Origin: Platanthera guangdongensis
Lineage: Eukaryota > Streptophyta > Magnoliopsida > Asparagales > Orchidaceae
NCBI GenBank assembly: GCA_039583875.1
Contig: CM077159.1
Coordinates: 4,591,371-4,655,370, forward strand
DNA length: 64,000 nucleotides
Direction: 5' to 3'
Shown: positions 42,729 through 52,761 of the stretch, one piece after another
Numbering within the stretch: position 1 is the stretch's first letter
Layout: every line of letters begins with the position of its first letter
Translations under genes and position numbers: made by a program
The notes under the pieces: generated by a model
What the model saw: only the letters and a program-made list of their open reading frames with translations
Databases searched by the model: none
Told to the model about the DNA's origin: nothing

Positions 42729-45442
42729 ATGGCGCCCAAGCTCGAGGAGAACGTCAATGAAGGCTATGAACTTGTGCGGCATGCGTTTGATGATGCAAAT
42801 TCATAGATCAAGGATGTGGTAACCCTAGTCGCAAACTCAGGGTTAGATTTTCTTGTTTCAGTGCCAACCAAAATATGGAAGAAGGAAGTACTGGAATTCC
42901 TGAATGGAGCTACTGTAGATGAATCTGGACTAAAGATCAAGTCCAGGGTTCATGGAGAAAAGGTGAAGGTCTCACCTAAGAGTTTGAGAAAGGTGCTAAA
43001 CCTACCAAGGACTAAAGAAGAGGATGAAATTACTGCTTCTAAGATAAGAGAAGCTTTAACATGGTGTGGACTGGATTCCAAGATGAAAGTTGGATCAGTT
43101 TTCAATAGGAAAGGAATGACCAGCCAAGGGAAATTTTTATCTGAAATTGTTGGGAAAGTTATCCTATGCAAGTCTGGAGGACATGACAGGATTTCAGCTT
43201 ATATGTTCTGCATCATGACAAGGATTATCTTTCAACTATCTACTGATTGGTCTGCAGTATTATTTGAGAAGATTAAGGAGAGCCTGAAGAAACCCAATCT
43301 GGGTAGAATTCTAAGGCTTTACTTAGCTGGTAGTATACCAGAAGTAATGAGTCAAGCTGCTGGAAGAAGAAGATAGCCCCAGTGGCTCAAGATTCATCTA
43401 GCAGCTCTGAGGAGCAAGTTGTCTTTACACCAGATGATGAACAAGAACCTGGAAATGCTGGAAAGTCTCCAGCTATACAAGATAATGCAGACAGGTAGGG
43501 GGAGCTACCACAGTCAAGCCCTCTTCACCAGGATTCTATCCAGGGGGAGCCTCTAGTAGTGGAAGAGCCAACTCCACTAGAAAGTGAACAAGCTACAAAC
43601 ACCATACTTGAGGTACTCACTGAAATCAATAACTTAGTTTTCCCTATAGTGGATACTATTTTGACTGATTCATTAAATAATGTTAATCAGCAACCTCAGA
43701 TTGATAATCAACTCCCAGATGTTGTCATGGAGGACACATCTGTTGCAGCTCAAGTTATATCTAATCAAGTTGTTGATGAGCCAAGAGAATCTCCATCACA
43801 ACCTCAACAAGAGTTTATTATGGAAGATCTCTTCCTTAATCTAGACCAAACAGACTTTGAAATGGAAAGTGCTGCTGCTGAGGGGGAGAATGCTCAAGTT
43901 GAGGGGGAGCAAGTGGAAATTCTAGAAGAAATTGCAAGGCAAGAGCCTGAGAAGCCAAAGGTTGTTAAGGAGCTACCTAAGGAGAGGGTAGATATAGCCA
44001 GCACATCAGCCTCTGAAGATGAGGAGGCTGCAAGAGCAAAGAAAAGGAAATTTCAAGTATTTAAAAGAAGGAGCCAGAATTACAAAAAGACCTTACAAAC
44101 TATAGCACCACAACCTGCACTACATCCAGCATAAACTGTAGATTACAGTGCTTTGATAGTTGCAATGCAAATTAAGCTTGATGAGCACAGGAAAGCCATA
44201 GAAACATATGTGGATGAGGGGCATAAGTCTTTACAGTTTGATCTAGCCCAAGACATTAAGTCTATAAGATTTGAAATGAATCTCAATAAGAAGGAGATGA
44301 CTGACTGCTTCCACAAGGGAGGGAATGCAGTGGTGTACTTGGCTACACATCAAGAAAAGATCAAAGCTCAAGTGGATGACATTGCACTGAAGCAAGGATA
44401 TGTTCTGGAGAACCAGCTCAGAATGAATGACAATTTGACTGCTTCACACAATGCAATTGTCATAGAGATGAAGAATATAGCTGCTGGACAGACTACTTCT
44501 ACTGCTACTACTAAGGCAGAGTTTGATAAAGCTTTACAAGAGAGTATAAATGCTGTTACTTCTGCAATTGAAAATTCTCAGAAGTTGATAACTGAAAAAC
44601 TCCAAAGGTTGAAACCTTTCTTTAAAGATGGAGTAAACTATTTGGATAACCAAATAAGATTTCAAAAGGATGATCTAAGAGATCACATGAAAAGAGAAGT
44701 CATAAAGGGGGAGAGGGTGTTAGTCAAAGCCAGCTCTAATCATGCCAAGTGGATTTCTAATTCTATCAGAGCAACTCTTGGTTATCATTCTTTATGTCAT
44801 GATGATAATGTGGCAGAGTCTGGGATATATCCTGCATATCTAGGAGGGGAGCAACCTGAAGTGGCTCAAGTCATCTACCCTCCTCCAGACTTTGATATGG
44901 TACAGGCAGATATACAGTCCATGTATAGCCCACCTGAGGGAAAGCATAATGTCATTATAGAAAAAGTGGTTCAGCCAGTATCTGAGGCTATGCAAGAAGC
45001 TTTGTTGAAAGAACAAGAAGCCAAACTGTCTACGAAGAGGTTCAGAGAGCAAGCTGAACAAAGTCCTGATTTTGAACAGTGGCGCCCCACTTCAAGAAAC
45101 ATTATCTTAACTGCATGGAAGGCTGCCAAAGATAATATTCAAGACAGAAACAAATGGTTTTCTGAACTAGAATGGAGGAAGCACGAAACAAGGCAAGAAG
45201 CCATTGTGCAATATAGAAGAAAGGCAAAGATGGGAAAGCTACCTCTTATTGCCCAGGAGCCTAGCAAGTACTTTCCCAAGCCTTATCATTACTTGGAGAG
45301 GCAGAAGATTAAAGCCGAAGAGCTAAAGAAGAAGGATCTGAAAGGGAAGAAGCCTGCTGATACTGAAGATGCTGAAACCCCTGTACAAGCAAAGATAAAG
45401 TCTGGGAAGGGCATAGTGATCAAGGATGCTGAGCAAAAATAG
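42729..45442 (+). pseudogene. S env-like ORF
   Basis: ATG 42729 opens a reading of about 900 codons with stops at 42804 and, after a one-base frame change in a GAAGAAGAAG run near 43365, at 43496 and 44132; it ends at 45440-45442. The N-terminal third (WKKEVLEFLNGATVDESGLKI, then VSPKSLRKVLNLP and AYMFCIMTRIIFQL) resembles the domain annotated in many plant genomes as putative plant transposon protein. The middle is acidic and Gln/Glu-rich. The C-terminal 430 residues are helical with coiled-coil character (44160-44560) and end Lys-rich. I see no signal peptide and no convincing membrane anchor. Sireviruses of the env-bearing branch carry an ORF at this place; its function is unknown. Confidence 0.8.
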
Positions 45443-45702
45443 AACAGAATTTTCTGCAGTTTATAATTGTAATCTTTGGGATTTAAACACTTTGTAAACT
45501 TTTGTAAAATGAATATGACAAAGCTGTTAGAACAATGTGTTGTGTGATAAATCCATTTCATAATTGTTCTGAGATGATATCTATGTATACATGTTTGTTT
45601 AATACATGTTTATGTTTGCCCTGTTACATAATCCTGCTTTACATCATGCTATGATTTTATTCTGTATGGTGTATATCATTGACTAAGGGTTATGACTTCT
45701 CC

Positions 45703-45716
45703 AAATAGGGGGAGAG
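45703..45716 (+). other. S polypurine tract
   Basis: AAATAGGGGGAGAG lies directly before the 3' LTR start, the expected plus-strand priming site. Similar AGGGGGAG strings occur at 40481, 43499, 43540, 43881, 43903 and 44706. Confidence 0.82.
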
Positions 45717-47817
45717 TGTTGGGTACATTCGTTTAAATGTACCTGATTTGAAGAAGCCTCACCCTACTCAATGATATACATCAAAATGTATTTGATGTAT
45801 TTTGAGTTGTCTTGTGTAGGTTAAGTATTTGCAGGGAAAGATGAAAAGTTTCTAAGTCCATGTGTCGACACCCAGAAGGAAAGTGTCGACACTTAAGAAG
45901 ACTTGTGTCGACACTCAGGCAAGCAGTGTCGACACTAGGAGTACTTGTGTCGACACCAGGGATGCAGAGTCGACACCAGACAGAAAGTGTCGACACAAGG
46001 AGCTGTGTCGACACTCAATGAAGAAAGTCCAGTGAAGCTATGTCGACAATTAGAAGTTGTGTCGACACCCAGAGGAACTGTGTCTACATCAGAAAGTGTC
46101 GACACTTGGAGGCTGTGTCGACACTCAGCAAAAGTCAGCAGAGTCTAAGTATAAGTGTCGACACAAGAAAGAATGTGTCGACACTCAGCAGAAGACTCAA
46201 CACATGAAGAAAGTGTCGACATAATGAAGAATGTGTCGACACACAGCAGAAGATTCGATACATGAAGAAAGTGTCGACACTAGAAGGCTGTGTCGACACT
46301 CAGCAAAGTTCAACGAAAATTCTAAGTACAAGTTTCGACATAAAGGAGATGTGTCGACACTCAGCAAAAGTCTCAACAGAAGAAGAATGTGTCGGCAAAA
46401 GGAGCTGTGTCGACACTCAGCAAGTATCAACACAGAAGGCATGTGTCGACAACAAGAAGATGTGTCGACACTGAACAAAGTTCAACACATGAAGATGTGT
46501 CGACACAAAGGAGATGTGTCGACACTTACAAGAATTCAACAAAGTACTGAAGAACAAGTAGTTGTGTCGACACACAATATCAGTATCGACACATGATGAA
46601 GAAGTTGTGTCGAGAAGTAATTTCTACAACACAAGGAGTTGTGTCGACACCTTGAAGGCTAGTGTCGACACTTAGTCAACTTGTGTCGACACTTGGTCTA
46701 TAAGTGTCGACACTTAAAGACAGACTGTCTCGACACTTTCAGACAGTTACAGTTATTTCAAGAACTGGCTGGATGACATGACAGCTGCCATTCCAGCCAG
46801 TCTACTGCACCTGTCAGAGTTGTCAGAAAGCTGTTAGGAACCGGATCAGCCGGTCACCATGAAGAAGGCCTATAAATAGGCTTATACTGACAACATAAAT
46901 AGATGATCAATACATCTAAGAAGATCAATCAACAAGAGAAACACAGAATAAGATCTAGCTATTCATTGAAGAATCAAGTGAAGATCTAAGAAGTTGGAGA
47001 GAGAGAGCTCCATCCAAGAAGACAGCCGTTGGAACCAGGCTGTGAAGAAGGGTTCAGACCTAGTTCTGAATCTTAAGTTGCAGTGATTAAAGATCAGCTG
47101 CAGAGAATCAATCCTATTGTGTTCTACATTCAAGAAGCTTTGAAGAAAGCCAAGTGAGATTGATCTCAGCAGAGTTCTTCTAAGAACTCATCAAGAACCT
47201 ATCAACTCATCTCTCTATTCAGAGTTGTAGGTATATACACTTTGTATTCTTATTTTCTTATAGGATCCTTAGGGATCTGAGTTTGTAAGCCTGTAATTAT
47301 AAAGGCTGAGTGTAGGCCTGTTGTGGCTGAGTGTAGGCCTGTTGTGGCTGAGTGTAAGCCTGTTGTGGCTGAGTGTAGGCCTGTTGTGGCTGAGTGTAGG
47401 CCTATTGTGGCTGAGTGTAGGCCTGTTGTGGCTGAGTGTAGGCTTTGTGAAGAAGCTGAGTGTAGGTCTTTGGAGAAGACTGAGTTGTAGGGCCTTGGGC
47501 CTGAGCTGTAGGAACCTATTTTGGGGTTCTGAGTGTATGATCTGATGATCTGAGATAGTGGAGGAGTTTGGCCGAATCTAGTACACTACTAGATAGGCGA
47601 AGGGGGAAAGTGGATGTACCCAAACCTTGGGAAACCACTATAAATTTATGTGTTCACTGTGTGCTTGATTGATTGCTGTGATTGCTGATTGACTGCTGTA
47701 TAGAATAAGTTACAAATCTGTGATATAATCTGCAATCTTCCTAAAAAGTTTTAAAAAGATTAAGTCACCTATTCACCCCCCCCCCCCCCTCTAGGTGATT
47801 AGGTACAATTTCTTTCA
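45717..47817 (+). repeat. S 3' LTR
   Basis: 2101 bp, same termini as the 5' copy. The GTGTCGACAC array spans 45863-46735, with one extra segment of about 62 bp at 46131-46192; TATAAATA at 46871; about seven 21-bp minisatellite units at 47306-47455; poly-C stem-loop at 47765-47798 with a 14-C run. Confidence 0.94.
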
Positions 47818-50076
47818 CTCTTACTCTTACTCTTCATATTTCAAACATTTTCCCTTACAAAGCACTTCTAAGTGTTCATTCTTGCTTTTCAATAAAGCTT
47901 TCATCAGGGATCTCATACTGACACAGTTCCCTTCTTGTAATCTTTCTTCCTCCATTTTTCTCTTTGTCAAAGAGATCACTAAACCAATGAGATATCGCTG
48001 AGTCTTGCTATAGGCCCCCTCGAGATTGGACTCCGGCGTAAGGCCACAATGACCACACATTGCGGGGTGTTTTCGCATGTGTGTAGTGGGGCAATCCAAT
48101 TCTCATGTGGACGAATACAGGACTTCAGATACTAGCCAGCATCTGACACAGAGTGTGTGCTAGGGAAGCCCCATGTGTTAGATCTACTATGCTTCGCAAA
48201 GGATACATCACAGTTACGATGATCTTTGCTTGGCAAGCAATGGCGATCAAGCATAGCCTTGCCTCTTCGATCATCTCACAATTGTGATGGTCGAACACTC
48301 TATGGTACTCTCAATCCATGTCTTCACGGGATCCACAATTCCATTGATCTTTCCACAAACAAGCAATGTTTTAGGCCATTTGGCGTAACTAATCTCATGG
48401 ATCAGTGATGATTGTACCAAAGGCAAGTGGCAGTGCATTTGATGTTTCCTTCTTAGGATTTTTGAGCATGTCTCCCTTTTGTGCTCTGTCAAGAGAGTAT
48501 AGCTAGTCCTCTTTGTTATCCACTGCCTCTTTCACAGGTGAACAGGTTAATGCGGCCTACCAAAAGAATTTGCAACATTCATTTTGGCTTATGCTCATCT
48601 TATATGCATTGCTTGCTCAAAGCTCTATTAGATGATGACTTACAAGCTCTCTACTTATATAAGCTCTCCATCACTCTTATCAAAATCTAATGTCATCAAA
48701 CATTGATCAAGGAATCTAACTCTTCTTTATCATCAAGCCTTGTTATTGGAATCTAGTTAAGATTGGCAGAATTCATCAAGCTTCTTCTCCGCTAATCTGA
48801 TCACATCTATCCCATCATATCAACAGTCAACATTCGACTTATTGATCTGGACTACATGTTGAAGACATCTTTAATATATCAAGAAGATCACTTCTTTGGT
48901 TTGATCTCCATTCAATTATCAGTAGAGTTCATCAGGCATTTCCTCTGCTACTTGGTCATATCCACCTTATCTCGTCAACAGTTAACATTTGTAAGTTCCA
49001 TCCAGGTACTTGCATCTTAGCTCATTACTTTATGTCTGCTGCTCACTCTTCTCTTTGTAGTGATTAGCAGACACCAGCAAGTCATATCCAGGTACCTGCG
49101 GTTTAGTTTATACATCATGTATCCTTCTATCTCTGATTTTGCAGAGATCAGCAGACACTTGCATGTTTCTTCACAGGTACTTGAAAGCTACTTTCACATA
49201 TTTTGTCTGCTCCTAACTCTTTTCTTGTAGAGATCGACAGACACTTGCAAGTTTCTTGACAGGTACTTGCAAGCTACTTTCACATATTTTGTCGGCTCCT
49301 AACTCTTTTCTTACAGAGATCAGCAGACACTTGCAAGTTTCTTCACAGGTACTTGCAAGCTACTTTCACATATTTTGTCTGGTCCTAACCCTTTTCTTGC
49401 AGAGATCAACAGACACTTGCAAGTTTCTTCACAGGTACTTGCAAGCTACTTTCACTATTTTGTCTGCTCCTAACTCTTTTCTTGCAGAGATCAGCAGACA
49501 CTTGTAAGTTTCTTCACAGGCACTTGCAAGCTACTTTCACATATTTTGTTTGCTCCCGACTCTTTTCTTGCAAAGATCAGCAAACACTTTCAAGTTTCTT
49601 CATAGGTACTTGCAAGCTACTTTCACATATTTTATCTGCTCCTAACTCTTTTCTTGCAGAGATCAACAGACACTTGCATGTTTCCTTCACAGGTACTTGC
49701 AAGCTACTTTTATATCTCATATTTGCTTCTAACATCTCTTTTGCAGAAAGTAGCAAACGCTTGCAAGCCTCCATCAGGAACTTTCAAGTTATTATGCTCT
49801 TATGTTTTCCTCTCACCTTCATTTTGCAGAACTCGGTAGAGCACATATCTTCTTCGTTTTGCAAAGGTAAAGTCAGGTATGCACAAGGCGTAACTTGCAT
49901 ACATGCCTATACTAACTTTTCCTTTGCAGGAAAAACACACGCAATAGCAACCTCCTTAGGAGAGACATCAGGTTATATCTCTCCTTGTCTCCTCTTTCTT
50001 TGGGGAGGATCACAATTTTCGTGGGTCTCCAACTATTTCGAAGTTCCCTTCCGAACTTAAAAACGTGCGCTGATTA
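47818..50076 (+). other. GY internal region, right part (non-coding)
   Basis: This continues GY after the S insertion. No protein domain is recognised in any frame; a 90-codon minus-strand frame at 48099-47827 has no support. The main content is an 86-bp tandem repeat (about 48960-49830). No purine-rich priming tract directly abuts the 3' LTR; the nearest candidate is GGGGAGGA near 50005. Confidence 0.75.
48960..49830. repeat. GY 86-bp tandem repeat array
   Basis: Units begin at GATCAGCAGACACTTGCAAG or close variants at 49059, 49145, 49232, 49318, 49404, 49489, 49575, 49661 and 49747: a period of 85-87 bp. Central copies are very alike; the edge copies (48970 and 49747 onward) are more divergent, the pattern expected of local unequal exchange. 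Tat-lineage 3' regions are known to seed satellites this way. Confidence 0.92.
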
Positions 50077-52283
50077 TGTTAACCCCGAAATCGGCGATCC
50101 TTCACAAGGTAGCCAGCTCGCCAGTCGTGGCCTACACTAGGTTCTTCCTGGAGGTCGGGATGCCTTAGTGTGGGCGGACAGGTTTCTCTGTTTGCTTAGT
50201 CCGCACGGTACGGGCGGTCTCAGCAGTCTGACCGGCCAGGCCGCGCATTGTTCCTTTGGTCGGCAATGGCCGTGAACTACCTTATCAGTCTGCCCTTGCA
50301 GGCCTCTCCCTTTGTCAGCTTAACCATAGGTTTCTCAACAGATGCCCCTTTTGCCGGAATCAAATGTCTATCCGCCCAGACCGCTCAAACCGCCAAACAA
50401 AAGTGGCGACCTGCCCCCAGGCCACCAGGCAGCTACTTCAGTTCCCGCCTCGCCAACATGTGCATCTTGCCTCGTCAGTCTGGCAGGTCGCCCATCCCTT
50501 GTTACCCAGCAGGTGTGGCAAGTTCCATTAAACAGTGGCAGACTCCAGCAGCGATGGCAGCCAGCTTCATCAGTCCGCCTAAGGAGTGCGGACACTCCAG
50601 CAGCCTCGGCTACACCCAAAGACCAGCATCAACATCCTGTTCATCGTGAGCTAGGCAGACTCGAAGCGCAATCAAACCTTCCAGTCCGCCTACGTTGATG
50701 AACCTCAGTTCCTCAACAGTAGGCCTCTTCGTTCCAGCATAAGAGGACTCAGCTTAGTAGCAGGAGCGGACTACGCGGACTCAGAGGATTTGCTATGCAG
50801 CCCATCAATCCTCACCTCCAGCACCCGCTTCTCTCCAGCAGGCGGACAACCTCCTCAGCCCGTATAGTTTGGCATGGGCTTGATGTGTAGTAGCGGACTC
50901 CCAGTTTGCCAAGCAGTAGAACCTCCACCAGAGGGCAGTCCCAGACCGCGCAGCCTCGTGCGGACTCTGCGGACTCGGCGGATATCCTTCAGCTCGCACC
51001 CTTAGCGCGTGCTCAGTTCAATAGCGACGAACTACATGGATTCCCCTCGCAGTTCTCCACTCAGCTTCCAGCTCCTGCTTCCCTACAGCGGGTGGATTTC
51101 CGTCAACCCGCACAATCTTAGCACGGGCTCGATGAGCTAAGCAGGGGCGGACTCCGTGGATTCCCACGCAGTCCGCCACTCAGCTTCCAGCGCCCACCTC
51201 AGAGGCAGCAGGCAGACAACCTCCTCAGCCCACACACTCTTGGCGCAGGCTCGATCAGCTCAGTAGGGGCGGGCTCCGCGTATTCCCCTCGCAGTCCGCC
51301 ACTCAGCTTCCAGCGCCTGCCTTAGCGGCAGCAGGCGGACAACCTCCTCAGCCCACACACTCTTGGCGCGGGTTCGATCAGCTCAGTCCGGGTGGACTCT
51401 TCCTAGTCTGCCATCAGAAGGACCAGTTCCAGAAGCAAGCCCCAGTCCGCACGGCCTGTTGCGAACACGACGGACTCCTTTCTCATCTCGCTCCAGTTAC
51501 CGTCTCACCGGGGATAACGTCACCGCAAGACGTTACCTCCTCGGGCCTATAAATAGACCCCCATGCCTCTCATTTGAGGGGGGACACGACATCGCCAAGG
51601 TGCTCACGCCCAAAGACTCCCGACAGCAAGTTCAACTCTTCAGCCCCTGCGGACTCTCTTTCAAAGTCCGCATCTCCTCTTCTTGTAACCACGCGCGGTA
51701 TGCCGGCTTCAGTCTCCAGCCCGTACGGCCTCCCCTCTGCTCTTCGTCGCGCGGCCTGCCGAACTGGCTCTTCAGTCCGCGTGGCCTCTCCTGGCACTTC
51801 CTTCCTTAGCCGCCAGCTTCCCATTTGTACCCCTTTAGTTGCTTTCTTGTAAAGGTGTATTAGCAAGCTGTAACTCTCAATATTAATCAAAGGAAAGCCC
51901 GTCGCAAGAGTGAAATTTAAGCCGCGGCGGGTGAAGTCTATTGTTGCCGCTGCTAGAGGCCACCTTTCATCTTCTTCTCAGCTCAACTCTCTCAGCGTCA
52001 ACCTGCAAGCACAACCGTCATAGTAACTGTCTGCTCGACAGCTCCTGATAAACCTCCTCTTCTGATCAACCTTCTTCGCTGATCATCAGCCTTCCCGGCT
52101 GCTCTCAGCAAACTTCTCCTCTATCCCCGCAACCCTTTGACAAGCGTTTGCTCCACTCTCGAGCACTCAGAAGATTCCTCTCCTCATCTTCATCCCCGCA
52201 ACCTTCATCCTCTTCTTCACCCTGCCCGTGAGATCGAACACCCCTCCGTGTTAACTAGGCGGTGTTGTTTTCGCGCATTAACA
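50077..52283 (+). repeat. GY 3' LTR
   Basis: 2207 bp, TGTTAACCCC to GCATTAACA, collinear with the 5' LTR including the 123-bp units (about 51115-51410) and the TATAAATAG box (51548). Followed by the second ACCTG duplication and the rest of the E LTR. Confidence 0.91.
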
Positions 52284-52389
52284 ACCTGCATGCATGAACT
52301 AGAGCACACATCAAATACATTATGTGTGTATGTCATTGACCCATTTGACTTCTTACAAATCTGGGATATTTGGATCAATAGACCCAACA
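52284..52389 (-). repeat. Element E 3' LTR, displaced first 101 bases
   Basis: This completes the E LTR cut at 30931: in element sense it starts TGTTGGGTCTATTG at 52389 and runs to the ACCTG duplication. The start TGTTGGGT matches the A and S LTRs. Confidence 0.85.
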
Positions 52390-52761
52390 ATCTCCCTCTA
52401 TTTAAAGAAGTCAAAACAATACGGTTCATTGACAACACAACATTTCATCATAACAAATTTAACAGTAGTAGAGTGGGGAAGTGTTACCATTTATCCAGGC
52501 TATGTAGAATTACTTACTCCCCCTTGCTTGCTGCCATCCTTACTATTCCACTTGGTTGTACTTCTCAGCCCTTGACTTATTTCCTCCCCTTTTTTGACTT
52601 CCGCAATTTAGAGCATACTGATAGGTTGTTCTCCCCTATCTATCTCAGCAGTTGGGCTAGCTCCCCCTCAACAGTTGCACACCATCCTCAGTATCTGGAG
52701 GAAGAGCTTGTTCTACCTGCAAAATAAATAATGCAACATATGGTAGAAGGGAGAATTGAAG
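52390..52761 (-). other. Element E post-pol region with polypurine tracts
   Basis: 370 bp with no ORF. In element sense AAATAGAGGGAGAT abuts the LTR (52403-52390), and further AGGGGGAG or AGGGGAG copies occur at about 52521, 52587, 52631 and 52662. E therefore lacks the env-like ORF found in S and F. Confidence 0.75.

Larger units (their letters stand above)
34909..47817 (+). mobile_element. Element S: complete Sirevirus with env-like ORF
   Basis: A 12.9-kb Ty1/copia element with both LTRs (34909-36905 and 45717-47817), a primer site, gag, pol, a long pol-env intergenic region, an env-like ORF and a polypurine tract; CTCTT flanks it. Protease-integrase-RT-RNase H order, a long gag with two knuckles and an extra 3' ORF define the Sirevirus lineage. 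LTRs differ at about 3 of the first 105 bases, so it is the youngest complete insertion here and the innermost layer of the nest. Only a handful of stops and two frameshifts disable it. Confidence 0.94.
30932..52283 (+). mobile_element. Element GY: gag-only Tat-like LTR retrotransposon, containing S
   Basis: LTRs 30932-33142 and 50077-52283 share termini TGTTAACCCCGAAA and GCGCAT(C/T)AACA. Removing S (34909-47817 plus one CTCTT) leaves about 4.0 kb of internal DNA: gag at 33195-34850 and then 2.2 kb of non-coding, tandem-repeat-bearing sequence. No protease, RT, RNase H or integrase is recognisable on either strand. This is the structure of a non-autonomous terminal-repeat element with a gag domain. 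LTR divergence is about 11% over the first 280 bases, mostly C-to-T and G-to-A. Confidence 0.88.

Noticed and set aside
47827..48099. Minus-strand frame of 90 codons with two Cys pairs
   Set aside because: Short, no recognisable domain, in the non-coding right half of GY, opposite to the element's sense.
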